From contig NZ_JAAGOY010000004.1 in assembly GCF_010500215.1 (NCBI RefSeq), positions 1,178,001 through 1,242,000 of the forward strand: DNA of 64,000 bases, written 5' to 3'. The notes under the pieces were generated by a model, which saw nothing but the letters and a program-made list of their open reading frames with translations, had not been told where the DNA came from and ran no database searches. Origin of the DNA: Aliiroseovarius sp. PrR006 (lineage in GTDB: Bacteria > Pseudomonadota > Alphaproteobacteria > Rhodobacterales > Rhodobacteraceae). This document shows positions 7,827 through 16,998 of this stretch, piece by piece. Positions within the stretch are counted from its first letter, which is position 1; the number at the start of each line of letters is the position of its first letter. The position numbers and the translations under genes were made by a program.

Positions 7827-8894
7827 TTACATCTGCCCGTAAGGCGTCGAGCGCGAGATCTCGAGCTCCTCGTCGCTCATCACCTCTTCAACGCCTTCAA
7901 ACAGCGGGGTCGAGAGGTAGCGTTCGCCGGTGTCGGGCAGCATGACGAGGATGTTGGCGCCCTCGGGGGCATTTTTCGCGGTCTCGATCGCGGTGGCGAA
8001 GGTTGCACCGGCCGAGATGCCGACGAAGATGCCTTCCTCGGCGGCCAGACGTTGCGACCACTTGATGCCTTCCGGGCCGGGGACCGAGGTCAGCTCGTCA
8101 TACAGCCCGTTGTCCAGCGCCTCTTGCAAGACATGCGGAATGAAGTCCGGGGTCCAGCCTTGGATGGGGTGCGGGTTGAAATCCGGGTGACCTTCGGTGG
8201 GCTGGTTGGCTTCGTTGCGGGTGTTCACGTAACCGGACGCGACAAGTGCTGCGTTGGCGGGTTCGGTCAGGATGATCTTGGTGTCGGGGCGTTCTTTCTT
8301 CAAGACGCGGCCGATGCCCGTCACGGTGCCGCCGGTGCCATAGCCGGTGACCAGATAGTCCAGCCGCTCGCCGTCGAAATCGGCAAGGATTTCGCGCGCG
8401 GTGGTGTTTTCGTGGATGTCGGCATTGGCGTCGGTTTCGAACTGGCTAGCAAGGAACCAGCCATTCGCCTCGGCCAGTTCTTTGGCCTTGGAATACATGC
8501 CAAAGCCCTTCAGTTCTTTTGGGGTCAGAACCACTTTCGCGCCCAGAAAACGCATCAGCTTGCGGCGCTCGACCGAGAAAGTCTCGGCCATGGTCACAAC
8601 CAGCGGATAGCCCTTGGCGGCGCAGACCATGGCAAGGCCGATGCCGGTGTTGCCCGAGGTCGCTTCGACAACGGTCTGGCCGGGCTTCAATTCGCCCGAG
8701 GCTTCGGCGGCTTCGATGATGTTCAGAGCAAGACGATCCTTGACGGATCCAGCCGGATTGAAGGCCTCCATCTTGACGAACATGTTCACGCCCTCGGGCG
8801 CAATGCGGTTGATACGGATGACCGGGGTGTCGCCCACGGTGTCCAGAATGCTGTCGTAGCGCGTGCCGCGCCCGTTGGTCTGTCGAGGTGCCAT
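7827..8894 (-). CDS. cysK: Cysteine synthase A (O-acetylserine sulfhydrylase)
   Basis: PLP enzyme making L-cysteine from O-acetylserine and sulfide in the cytoplasm. The 355-residue protein has the PLP lysine in FNPAGSVKDRLAL (Lys52), the EATSGNTGIGLAMV substrate loop near residue 80, and the GTGGTVTGIGR phosphate-binding loop near 185. ATG 8894 is chosen because AAAGGA precedes it by six bases; an upstream in-frame ATG at 8924 lacks one. It is longer at the C-terminus than minimal CysK proteins (about 310-325 residues). A cystathionine beta-synthase-like role is possible but no CBS or heme domain is present. Monocistronic. Confidence 0.93.
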   Translation of the reverse strand: MAPRQTNGRGTRYDSILDTVGDTPVIRINRIAPEGVNMFVKMEAFNPAGSVKDRLALNIIEAAEASGELKPGQTVVEATSGNTGIGLAMVCAAKGYPLVVTMAETFSVERRKLMRFLGAKVVLTPKELKGFGMYSKAKELAEANGWFLASQFETDANADIHENTTAREILADFDGERLDYLVTGYGTGGTVTGIGRVLKKERPDTKIILTEPANAALVASGYVNTRNEANQPTEGHPDFNPHPIQGWTPDFIPHVLQEALDNGLYDELTSVPGPEGIKWSQRLAAEEGIFVGISAGATFATAIETAKNAPEGANILVMLPDTGERYLSTPLFEGVEEVMSDEELEISRSTPYGQM

Positions 8895-9256
8895 GGAATG
8901 TCCTTTCGCAATACGCGTGTCCATTGTTCTTTGAGCATAAACCTAAGCCGGGATCCGCGCAGCCAAAACCCGCCTCGCGCGAAAAAGACTGAAATTCAGG
9001 TATCGCAATACGTCCCCATCGCATCGTCCCAGAAATCAGCAATGCGGCGCGTTTCTGTTCCGCACAAACCGTCGCCAGACAGCGCAATTTGCAGGCAAAT
9101 TCTGATGCAGGCAAAAACGCGCAGAATTTTGCTGATGTGGACGTAACGAGTTTCTGGCATAGGTGGCAGCGAGCCGCTAGGATAAGGCTTGATCAAACGG
9201 CGCGCACGTCGGTCGCCGAGACCGCCAAGACGCCGTGGCAAACAGGGATTGGTAAG
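8895..9256. other. Intergenic region between cysK and ptsP; no gene seen
   Basis: About 360 bases between divergent genes. No open frame shows family-like sequence, no tRNA fold and no strong hairpin. It must hold promoters for both cysK and ptsP, but I could not pick convincing -35/-10 pairs. A frame continuous with ptsP runs back to 9089 but its residues look non-coding. Confidence 0.6.
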
Positions 9257-11503
9257 ATGGCAGAAAGCCAGACAAGCGACAGCCGCAAGCTTTTGGTCAG
9301 CCTGCGCGAGACCCTTGCGGCCGCGTCCGAAGGGCAGGAACGGCTGGACCGGATCACATCCTTGATTGCGGAAAGCCTCGGGGTCGAGGTGTGCTCGATC
9401 TATCTGTTCCGGGATACGGAAACGCTTGAACTATGTGCGACCGAGGGGCTGAACCCTGAAGCGGTGCACCAGACGCGGCTGCGTGTAGGCGAAGGGCTTG
9501 TAGGCCGCGTGGCGCGCTCGGGCCGGGTGGTGAATACCGAAGACGCCCCGTCGGCGCGCGGGTTCCGGTATATGCCGGAAACGGGGGAAGAGATTTACTC
9601 GAGCTTCCTCGGCGTCCCCATTCAGCGCCTTGGCGAAAAACTGGGCGTGTTGGTGATCCAGTCGAAAGATGCGCGCGTCTTCTCGCCGGATGAGATCTAC
9701 GGCATCGAAGTGGTCGCCATGGTGCTGGCCGAAATGACCGAGCTGGGTGCATTCGTTGGTGAAGGCGAGGCGATGGGCGCGCTGCACCAGCGGCCCGCCA
9801 CGTTCAAAGGCGGGATCGGTCAGGAAGGCGCGGCCGAGGGGCAGGTTTGGCTGCACGAACCGCGCGTAGTTGTGACCAACCCGGTGGCGGATGACCCGGA
9901 TGTCGAGTTGAAGCGCCTTCACGATGCCGTTGATACGCTGCGTGTATCCGTGGATGAAATGCTGGAAAACGCCCAGACCACCGACAAGGAACAGATGCAA
10001 GTTCTGGAAGCCTATCGGATGTTTGCCAATTCCAAGGGCTGGATGCGGCGCATGGCCGAGGATATCTCGCGCGGACTATCTGCCGAGGCTGCGGTCGAAA
10101 AAGAACAATCCGCTGCACGTGCGCGGATGAGCCAGGTGCCGGACGCTTACCTGCGTGAACGGCTGCACGATCTGGACGATCTATCCAACCGCCTGCTGCG
10201 CATCCTGACTGGACAGGGCAAGGATACCGGGGCCGAGATGCCGGAAAACCCGATCCTGATCGCCACAAATATTGGGCCGGGCGAGTTGCTGGAATACGGG
10301 CGTGGCCTGAAGGGAATCGTGCTGGAAGAAGGCTCGGTTGCCAGTCACGCCGCAATCGTCGCACGGGCCTTTGCGATCCCCCTGATTATTCAGGCGGGCC
10401 ACATTGCGACCGAGGCCTTGAACGGCGACCACATCCTTGTGGATGGAGAGGCCGGCGTGGTGCATCTGCGTCCCGAAGATTCAATCGTCACCGCTTTCCG
10501 CGACAAGATGGCGATGGAGGCCAAGCAGCAGGAACGCTATCGCAGCCTGCGCGACAAGCCCGCGATGGGTCTGTGCGGGACCGAAGTTAAGCTGCATATG
10601 AATGCGGGTCTGATGGCAGATCTGCCATCGCTAGAAAGCTCTGGCGCTTACGGGGTCGGGTTGTTTCGCACCGAGCTTCAGTTCTTGACCGTAGACCGGG
10701 TGCCGCGCCGGGGTGATCTGGCCGCGACCTATGCGCGCGTCATGGATGCCGCGAAGGGTAAGCGGGTTACCTTCCGCACGCTCGATATCGGGTCGGATAA
10801 GGTGCTGCCTTATATGAACCCGCTGGACGAACCAAACCCGGCCTTGGGCTGGCGCGCAATCCGTGTCGGGCTGGACAAACCGGGCGTGATGCGGATGCAG
10901 TTGCAGGCCCTTATTCGCGCCGCTGCCGGACGCTGTCTGACCGTGATGTTCCCCTTCATCGCGCAGCTGGACGAATTCCGCGACGCCCGTGAAATGGTCT
11001 TGGCTGAAATCGAGCGTGAACGCGCCTTGGGTCATATCCTGCCCGAGAAGGTCGAGATCGGCGCGATGCTGGAAACCCCCTCGATGGTGTTTGCCCCGCA
11101 GCAGTTCTTCGAGATGGCCGATTTCATCTCGATCGGCGGGAATGATCTGAAGCAGTTTTTCTATGCGGCGGACCGGGAAAACGAACGTGTACGTCGGCGC
11201 TATGACACGCTGAACGTATCCTTCCTGAACCTGATTGAAGAGATCGTGACCCGTTGTGACGCAGCCCGCACACCCCTGAGTTTCTGTGGTGAAGACGCTG
11301 GCCGACCGTTGGAAGCGGTGTGCTTTGCAGCGCTTGGTATGCGGCATTTGTCGATGCGACCCGCTTCAATCGGGCCAGTCAAAAGCTTGATAAGACGGAC
11401 AGATCTGGAAGGTCTGCGCGAAGTTATTGACGCAGCCCGCCTATCAGGAGAACAGTCCGTGCGCCCAACGGTAAAGGCATGGCTGGCGGAAAACGCAGTG
11501 TAA
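9257..11503 (+). CDS. ptsP: Phosphoenolpyruvate-protein phosphotransferase PtsP (EI-Ntr)
   Basis: First enzyme of the nitrogen-related phosphotransferase system: it autophosphorylates from phosphoenolpyruvate and passes phosphate to NPr. The 748-residue protein has an N-terminal GAF sensor (about residues 25-160: DRITSLIAESLGVEVCSIYLF...LGVPIQRLGEKLGVLVIQS), a central domain with the phosphorylated histidine (VASHAAIVARAFAIPLI, His364), and a C-terminal PEP-binding TIM barrel (GVGLFRTELQFL, FRTLDIGSDK, FCGEDAGRPLEA with the catalytic Cys). In Pseudomonadota the GAF domain is thought to sense glutamine. ATG 9257 has AGGG upstream. The partner NPr and EIIA-Ntr genes are not in this window. Confidence 0.95.
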   Translation: MAESQTSDSRKLLVSLRETLAAASEGQERLDRITSLIAESLGVEVCSIYLFRDTETLELCATEGLNPEAVHQTRLRVGEGLVGRVARSGRVVNTEDAPSARGFRYMPETGEEIYSSFLGVPIQRLGEKLGVLVIQSKDARVFSPDEIYGIEVVAMVLAEMTELGAFVGEGEAMGALHQRPATFKGGIGQEGAAEGQVWLHEPRVVVTNPVADDPDVELKRLHDAVDTLRVSVDEMLENAQTTDKEQMQVLEAYRMFANSKGWMRRMAEDISRGLSAEAAVEKEQSAARARMSQVPDAYLRERLHDLDDLSNRLLRILTGQGKDTGAEMPENPILIATNIGPGELLEYGRGLKGIVLEEGSVASHAAIVARAFAIPLIIQAGHIATEALNGDHILVDGEAGVVHLRPEDSIVTAFRDKMAMEAKQQERYRSLRDKPAMGLCGTEVKLHMNAGLMADLPSLESSGAYGVGLFRTELQFLTVDRVPRRGDLAATYARVMDAAKGKRVTFRTLDIGSDKVLPYMNPLDEPNPALGWRAIRVGLDKPGVMRMQLQALIRAAAGRCLTVMFPFIAQLDEFRDAREMVLAEIERERALGHILPEKVEIGAMLETPSMVFAPQQFFEMADFISIGGNDLKQFFYAADRENERVRRRYDTLNVSFLNLIEEIVTRCDAARTPLSFCGEDAGRPLEAVCFAALGMRHLSMRPASIGPVKSLIRRTDLEGLREVIDAARLSGEQSVRPTVKAWLAENAV

Positions 11504-11696
11504 GAAACAGTTCGTTTCGACCGGCCACACGCCCGGTTAGGAAAATCTTTAGACAATTGGAACAATCGTAGAACAGCGACGCGGGTGTTTCGACATCCCA
11601 CGAATGGGAACGGTCAAGCGCGCGCATTTTGGAAGATCACGCTGCGGCTCGGCGATCCGGCTCTCCACCGGGACCGAACTGCAAAAGGAGAGGCCC

Positions 11697-12068
11697 ATGC
11701 TGTTTCGTGTACTCATCACCGGTGTTTTCACCGGCACTATCGCCGCCGTCACGGCGTTCTCGCAGGGGCTTGGCCCAGTGGTCGCCTTCATGACCTACGC
11801 GGTCTTCGCAGGGTTTGCCGTCATTGGAGTGGGTGTGCTGGCCATCACTGCGCCCAAACGCCCTGTCCCATCACATCAATGGAAGCTAGACCAGCCACGC
11901 GATGCGCGTACGCAGCGGATCTGGCATCCATTGTCGCATAACAGAAAGCCCCCGTACTGGCAGCAACGGTTAGAGAGGATGGCCCGGCAAACCATCGGCG
12001 CACAAGCCCGGCCCACGACATTTTGTGTGTTCACTTCGGCGCGCCGGAACCAACCGACCTTCCGTTAA
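11697..12068 (+). CDS. Small two-helix membrane protein, unknown function
   Basis: A 123-residue protein. Two hydrophobic segments near residues 4-23 and 28-52 (LITGVFTGTIAAVTAFSQGL and AFMTYAVFAGFAVIGVGVLAI) are followed by a basic hydrophilic tail with W and R clusters. AAGGAG stands at proper spacing before ATG 11697; the open frame upstream of that is not coding-like. It follows ptsP by 193 bases, probably with its own promoter, and is convergent with the GNAT gene. I do not recognise a family. Confidence 0.6.
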   Translation: MLFRVLITGVFTGTIAAVTAFSQGLGPVVAFMTYAVFAGFAVIGVGVLAITAPKRPVPSHQWKLDQPRDARTQRIWHPLSHNRKPPYWQQRLERMARQTIGAQARPTTFCVFTSARRNQPTFR

Positions 12069-12086
12069 GGGGGCTACGGCGTTGCG

Positions 12087-12587
12087 CTAGGCATCATCAA
12101 ACCGGCGCACATCGCCCGCCACACCACGCCACGCCCCGTTGCCTTGGTCAAAGGCCAGAACCCGATCGGGATTTGTAGGGGGCGGCATGATAACGCCCTC
12201 TAATCGGGTAAACCCGAACCGCTGGTAATAGGGTGCATCCCCCACCAGCATCACACGATCCCAGCCCAATTCGGCCGCACGCCCAAGGCTTTGACGGATC
12301 AGATGCCCCCCCAGCCCCTCGCCCTGACGGGTCGGGTGCACGGCCACTGGCCCCAGCAACAGCGCTTTGTGCGTGTGCGCCCCGACGATAGCGATAGGCC
12401 AATAGCGGATAGCGCCGGCCAGAACACCATCAGCGTCACGCGCTACCATGGACAGCTCCGGGATCGGTGGGACATTGTCGCGCAAACGATAAGATGACAG
12501 AGCCTCGCGCCCGGGCGCAAAGCACAGGTCATAGAGGGCTTCAACCTCCCACCAATCTTCCTGCGTTTCCTGAGACAGATGATACAG
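12087..12587 (-). CDS. GNAT acetyltransferase with apparent CTG start
   Basis: A GCN5-related N-acetyltransferase: acetyl-CoA motif A is LLLGPVAVHPTRQGEGLGGHLIRQSLGRAAELGW, and motif B is YYQRFGFTRLEG. The protein family has about 160-170 residues. Using TTG 12485 as start would cut off the first strand and helix. The upstream sequence continues in the same frame with family-like residues (YHLSQETQEDWWEVEALYDL), back to CTG 12587, which has GAGGG seven bases before it. No ATG or GTG exists in frame between the preceding stop and 12485. So the start is either a rare CTG or a lost ATG. Substrate unknown. Confidence 0.72.
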   Translation of the reverse strand: MYHLSQETQEDWWEVEALYDLCFAPGREALSSYRLRDNVPPIPELSMVARDADGVLAGAIRYWPIAIVGAHTHKALLLGPVAVHPTRQGEGLGGHLIRQSLGRAAELGWDRVMLVGDAPYYQRFGFTRLEGVIMPPPTNPDRVLAFDQGNGAWRGVAGDVRRFDDA

Positions 12588-12668
12588 CTGCCTGCCCTCG
12601 TGTTGCCTTTGGCTTCTCTTTACGTTCCTGCTATCACGGCAAGGCTATGAAACGGAAGGGATAAGCCA

Positions 12669-13274
12669 GTGTTCTACAAACCCGAAAACGGCCACGGGCT
12701 GCCCCATAATCCGTTCAACGCCCTGATCGTGCCGCGTCCGATTGCGTGGATCACCACGCGCGATGCGGATGGGCGTGACAACCTTGCCCCCTATTCCTTC
12801 TTCAATGGGGTCGCCTATGACCCGCCGCAGGTGATGTTCGCTACGACCTCGGGCAAGGCGGATCGGCAGATGGGCAAAGACAGTTTAGATAACATCCGCC
12901 AGACCGGCGTGTTTTGCGTCCACATGGTCTCGGAAGACCTGACAGACGCGATGAATATCAGCGCCGCCAATTTCGGGCGCGAGGTCAATGAGATCGAGGA
13001 AGCTGGTTTGGAACGCGTTGAGTGCGAGACCATCGCAGTCACCCGCCTGCCTGCCGTCCCCGCCGCGCTGGAATGCAAACTGACACAAATCACTCAGCTT
13101 CCGGGCGAGGCTAACCACGTCTGTTTCGGCGAGGTGACCGGGATCCATATGCGGGATGACTGCATCGTCGACGGGATATTCGACATCACCCGCGCGCGCC
13201 CCTTGGCGCGGTTGGGTTATCGCGACTATTCCATCGTGCGCGACAGCTTCACCCTGAAACGTCCCGGCGAATAA
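12669..13274 (+). CDS. Flavin reductase-like domain protein
   Basis: A 201-residue protein of the flavin reductase-like (DIM6/NTAB, FMN-binding split barrel) family. It opens with FNALIVPRPIAWITTRDADGRDNLAPYSFFNGVAYDPPQVMF, the flavin-binding strand set at about residues 15-60. Such proteins reduce FMN or bind it as a partner of monooxygenases. The start is GTG 12669 with GGAAGGG upstream. It is divergent from the GNAT gene and convergent with the SulP transporter across a shared terminator. The partner oxygenase is not evident here. Confidence 0.88.
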   Translation: MFYKPENGHGLPHNPFNALIVPRPIAWITTRDADGRDNLAPYSFFNGVAYDPPQVMFATTSGKADRQMGKDSLDNIRQTGVFCVHMVSEDLTDAMNISAANFGREVNEIEEAGLERVECETIAVTRLPAVPAALECKLTQITQLPGEANHVCFGEVTGIHMRDDCIVDGIFDITRARPLARLGYRDYSIVRDSFTLKRPGE

Positions 13275-13286
13275 CGTCGGACAGGA

Positions 13287-13312
13287 AAAAAGGCGCCCGA
13301 AGGCGCCTTTTT
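13287..13312. terminator. Bidirectional terminator between flavin reductase and SulP genes
   Basis: A perfect 11-bp inverted repeat, AAAAAGGCGCC / GGCGCCTTTTT, with a CGAA loop. The A and T tracts flank it on both sides, so it works for both convergent genes. Confidence 0.95.
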
Positions 13313-13313
13313 G

Positions 13314-14945
13314 TTAGTGTCCACCAAGGATGCCGGTTTTGACCGAATAGTCCACGGCGACCTCGTAATCGGGGTCGTCATCGCTGTCGACCATCAGGTG
13401 CCCCGCCTTGGTCAACAGGTCGTGGCAGTCGCGGCTCAGATGGCGCAGTTGCACCTTCTTGCCCAACGCTTCGTATTTTGCAGCCACGGCCTCGATCGCC
13501 TGAAGGGCTGATTGGTCGACGACGCGCGAGCGGGCGAATTCGATCACCACCAATTCTGGGTCATTTTTGACGTCGAACAGCTCGATAAAACCTTCGGCCG
13601 AACCGAAGAACAGAGGGCCTTCCACGTCGTAGACCTTGCCCCCGTCTTCTTCACGGGTCACGGCGTGGATGCGCGCGGCGGCGTTCCAAGCATAGGCCAG
13701 AGCAGACACGATCACACCGACCACAACCGCAACAGCAAGGTCTTCCGCCACGGTGACAGCGGTCACCAACAGGATCACGAAGGCGTCGGTGCGTGGCACG
13801 CGACGCAGGATTTTCAACGAGTTCCACGCGAAGGTGCCGATCACCACCATGAACATCACACCGACCAAGGCGGCCAGCGGGATCATCTCGATCCAGCTCG
13901 AGGCGACAACGATGAACAGCAACAGGAACAGCGCGGCGGCGATGCCGGCGATGCGGGTACGGCCACCCGAACGGACGTTGATCATCGACTGACCGATCAT
14001 GGCGCAGCCGCCCATGCCGCCGAAGAAGCCGGTGATCACGTTGGACGCACCTTGCGCGATACATTCTTGCGAAGCTCCGCCACGCTGGCCGGTCATCTCG
14101 CCCACAAGGTTCAGGGTCAGCAAGCTTTCGATCAGGCCAATCGCGGCGAGGATCACTGCGTAGGGCAGGATGATCCAGAGCGTTTCCAGCGTGAACGGGG
14201 CCAGTGCAGTACCGTACAGTCCTTCACCCGTACCAAACGGGTTGTGGAAGCTGGGCAGACCACCCTTGATCGAGGCCATGTCGCCCACCGTCGGAACGTC
14301 GATGCCAAAGGCAATCACAAGTCCGGCGACAACGCCAATCCCGGCCAGTGGCGCTGGGATGATTGAGGTCAGCTTCGGCAGCCCCCAGATGATCAACATA
14401 GTCAGGCCAACAAGGCCCAGCATCATGTAAAGCGAAGTACCGGAAAGCCATGCATCCGCGTTGCCCGGCTCCTTGAACTGGGTCATCTGAGCCAAGAAAA
14501 TAACGATCGCAAGTCCGTTCACGAAGCCCAGCATCACTGGGTGTGGGACGAGGCGGATGAACTTGCCCCAGTGCATGACACCGGCAAACACTTGCAGAAG
14601 CCCCATAAGAACAACGGTTGCGAACAGATATTCAACACCGTGTTGGGCGACCAGAGCCACCATAACAACCGCCAGCGCACCTGTTGCGCCTGAAATCATG
14701 CCGGGACGTCCACCGATGACGGCCGTGATTAGCCCGACCATGAAAGCTGCATACAGGCCCACCAGCGGGTGCACGCCCGCGACGAAGGCAAAGGCCACGG
14801 CCTCGGGCACAAGGGCCAGAGCCACGGTCAGGCCTGACAACAGCTCGGTCTTGATGCGCGACGGCGTCAGCTCATCGTTCGGCGACAAGCGCAGATCAGG
14901 GCGTTCGATACGATTGGCAAAGCTTGCCAGTAGGGCTCGGGCCAC
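13314..14945 (-). CDS. SulP-family anion transporter (BicA-like) with STAS domain
   Basis: Inner-membrane SLC26/SulP transporter of 543 residues: a long transmembrane domain (about residues 25-420) and a C-terminal STAS domain (about 435-530, VVIEFARSRVVDQSALQAI). The segment LTLNLVGEMTGQRGGASQECIAQGASNVITGFFGGMGGCAMIGQS closely follows the pattern I know from cyanobacterial BicA Na+/bicarbonate symporters, more so than sulfate permeases; bicarbonate is therefore a reasonable guess, not proven. GTG 14945 has GAGG seven to nine bases before it. It stands alone, divergent from mtnP. Confidence 0.9.
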   Translation of the reverse strand: MARALLASFANRIERPDLRLSPNDELTPSRIKTELLSGLTVALALVPEAVAFAFVAGVHPLVGLYAAFMVGLITAVIGGRPGMISGATGALAVVMVALVAQHGVEYLFATVVLMGLLQVFAGVMHWGKFIRLVPHPVMLGFVNGLAIVIFLAQMTQFKEPGNADAWLSGTSLYMMLGLVGLTMLIIWGLPKLTSIIPAPLAGIGVVAGLVIAFGIDVPTVGDMASIKGGLPSFHNPFGTGEGLYGTALAPFTLETLWIILPYAVILAAIGLIESLLTLNLVGEMTGQRGGASQECIAQGASNVITGFFGGMGGCAMIGQSMINVRSGGRTRIAGIAAALFLLLFIVVASSWIEMIPLAALVGVMFMVVIGTFAWNSLKILRRVPRTDAFVILLVTAVTVAEDLAVAVVVGVIVSALAYAWNAAARIHAVTREEDGGKVYDVEGPLFFGSAEGFIELFDVKNDPELVVIEFARSRVVDQSALQAIEAVAAKYEALGKKVQLRHLSRDCHDLLTKAGHLMVDSDDDPDYEVAVDYSVKTGILGGH

Positions 14946-15103
14946 GGGGTCACCTCATAACGGGAATTGTTCGCGATGGCGCTGTCTAACGGCTTCAGGC
15001 CTGTCGGGCAATGCCTCAGATGACTTGCGGCCCTGCAACTATTGCATGGTGTGGGGGCAACGCGCGCGATAGGCTGCGGCCAAGATAAAAGCAGGAGGCA
15101 GGC

Positions 15104-15973
15104 ATGAACACGCATATCGGGATCATCGGCGGGTCGGGCATCTATCAGATGGACGGCCTGAAAGACGCGCGGTGGGTGGATGTGGACAGCCCGTGGGGGG
15201 CGCCGTCGGACCAAATCCTGACCGGGCGGCTGGAAGGCGTCGCCATGTCTTTTCTGCCGCGCCACGGGCGGGGGCACGTGCATAGCCCCTCGGACGTGCC
15301 GTATCGTGCGAATATTGATGCTTTGAAGCGAATGGGTGTCACGGATGTGATCAGTGTGTCTGCCTGCGGGTCGTTCCGAGAGAAGATGGCGCCGGGCGAT
15401 TTTGTCATTGTGGATCAATTCATTGACCGGACCTACGCGCGACCCAAAAGTTTCTTCGGGTCGGGCTGCGTGGCCCATGTGGGCTTCGCCCACCCAACCT
15501 GCCCGCGCCTGTCCGCCGCCTGCGCCGAGGCGGCGCACGCGGCAGGTGTGACTGTACATGAGGGCGGCACCTATCTGGCGATGGAAGGACCACAGTTTTC
15601 CACGTTGGCGGAAAGCCGGATGTATCGTGACCAGTGGGGCGCACATGTGATCGGCATGACCAACATGCCCGAGGCAAAGCTCGCCCGCGAGGCCGAGCTT
15701 TGCTATGCTTCGGTCGCGATGGTGACAGATTTTGATTGCTGGCATCCCGATCATGACGAGGTCGACGTGGCGCAGGTGATCGCGACACTGACTGACAATG
15801 GTGACAAGGCCAAACGCATGGTGGCAGGCCTGCCTGCGCGTCTGGGCGCGGACCGCGCGCCCTGCCCCCATGGCTGCGACCGCGCACTGGACATGGCCAT
15901 CATGACCGCCCCCGAAAAGCGAGATCCTGTACTGTTGGCCAAGCTGGACGCGGTGGCGGGACGGATATTGTGA
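15104..15973 (+). CDS. mtnP: S-methyl-5'-thioadenosine phosphorylase
   Basis: Cleaves methylthioadenosine (by-product of polyamine and homoserine-lactone synthesis) to adenine and methylthioribose-1-phosphate. The 289-residue protein has the PNP/MTAP start HIGIIGGSGIYQMDGL, phosphate-binding RHGRGHVHSPSDVPYRANIDAL near residue 53, and the MTAP motif EGPQFSTLAESRMYR with GMTNMPEAKLAREAELCYA. AGGAGG precedes ATG 15104. It overlaps the next gene by a GTGA junction and is grouped with apt, which uses its adenine product. Confidence 0.95.
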   Translation: MNTHIGIIGGSGIYQMDGLKDARWVDVDSPWGAPSDQILTGRLEGVAMSFLPRHGRGHVHSPSDVPYRANIDALKRMGVTDVISVSACGSFREKMAPGDFVIVDQFIDRTYARPKSFFGSGCVAHVGFAHPTCPRLSAACAEAAHAAGVTVHEGGTYLAMEGPQFSTLAESRMYRDQWGAHVIGMTNMPEAKLAREAELCYASVAMVTDFDCWHPDHDEVDVAQVIATLTDNGDKAKRMVAGLPARLGADRAPCPHGCDRALDMAIMTAPEKRDPVLLAKLDAVAGRIL

Positions 15974-16998
15974 ACCGCCTGCACGGCGCCGACCTTGCCC
16001 GTTTCCTTGCATTCGTCGGCATGGTTTTGGTGAACTTCAGACTTGTTGCCGAGGTTTCGTCAGGTTCCGATATCGGCTCGCTGATCACCGACAATCTGGA
16101 AGGCCGAGCCGCCGCTCTGTTCGTTATTCTGGCGGGCGTTGGCGCCAGTCTTGGTAAACCCGCGTGGCATCTGGCCCTGCGCCGTGCCCTCTTCCTGTTT
16201 GTCATCGGCATGCTGAACATGCTGATCTTCGACGCCGACATCCTGCATTTCTATGCGCTCTATTTCATCGTTGCGGTGGCGTTCATGCGCAAATCGAGCA
16301 ATTGGCTCCTCTTGGGGGCCGCGGGCTTCACCCTGACCGGATTCGTGGCACAGTTGGTGTTGAACTTCGACACAGGTTGGAATTGGCACACGCTGGGCTA
16401 TGTTGATTTCTGGACCATTGAGGGCTTCCTGCGCCATTCCCTGTTCAACGGCTGGCACCCCGTATTCCCTTGGGCAGCGTTTCTACTGTGGGGCATGTGG
16501 CTTGGGCGTCTGAAGCTTGGCCGCTGGACCGTCCAGATCGGCATGGTGCTGGGTGGCGCGCTGCTCGCGATTGCGACCCACAAGGCCAGCGCGGCCCTGA
16601 TCAGCGATCCCAAGATTGGCGCTTTGATGAGCACCGATCCGGTTCCAGCCGGGCCGCTTTACATGCTGGCCAGTGGGGCCACGGCCGTGGCGGTTCTGGG
16701 TGCATTGCTGCTGATCACCCCGCTTTTGCTGGCCCTGCCGCTGATCCGGCGTCTCTGCGATGCGATGATCGTGGCCGGTCGCCAAACTCTGACCCACTAT
16801 GTTGCGCACATTCTGATCGGGATGGGCACGCTCGAGGCGCTGGGACGGCTCGACGGGTCACTTCAACCGATACAGATTTTTTGGATCTCGATCGCCTATT
16901 GCGCATTTGCCGCGTTGTTCAGCTGGCTGTGGTCGCATAAGTTCAAACGCGGGCCGCTTGAGGCCACCATGCGTCTGATCACCGAGGGGAAAACATGA
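15970..16998 (+). CDS. DUF418-type polytopic membrane protein
   Basis: A 342-residue membrane protein with about eight or nine hydrophobic segments. The N-terminus ([21 protein letters not shown]) and the C-terminal [16 protein letters not shown] are characteristic of the DUF418/acyltransferase-3-like group of unknown function. It starts with GTG overlapping the mtnP stop and ends with an ATGA overlap onto apt, so the three genes are translationally coupled. Its place between two adenine-salvage enzymes suggests a linked transport or modification role, but that is inference. Confidence 0.82.
   Translation: MNRLHGADLARFLAFVGMVLVNFRLVAEVSSGSDIGSLITDNLEGRAAALFVILAGVGASLGKPAWHLALRRALFLFVIGMLNMLIFDADILHFYALYFIVAVAFMRKSSNWLLLGAAGFTLTGFVAQLVLNFDTGWNWHTLGYVDFWTIEGFLRHSLFNGWHPVFPWAAFLLWGMWLGRLKLGRWTVQIGMVLGGALLAIATHKASAALISDPKIGALMSTDPVPAGPLYMLASGATAVAVLGALLLITPLLLALPLIRRLCDAMIVAGRQTLTHYVAHILIGMGTLEALGRLDGSLQPIQIFWISIAYCAFAALFSWLWSHKFKRGPLEATMRLITEGKT

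Noticed and set aside
14867-16012. Long open frames antisense to real genes (for example 14867-16012 minus, 20962-22134 plus, 52458-53966 plus, 54824-56236 minus, 13512-14366 plus)
   Set aside because: They are mirror frames of strongly coding genes in G+C-rich DNA. Their translations are His/Arg-rich low-complexity sequence without family motifs.
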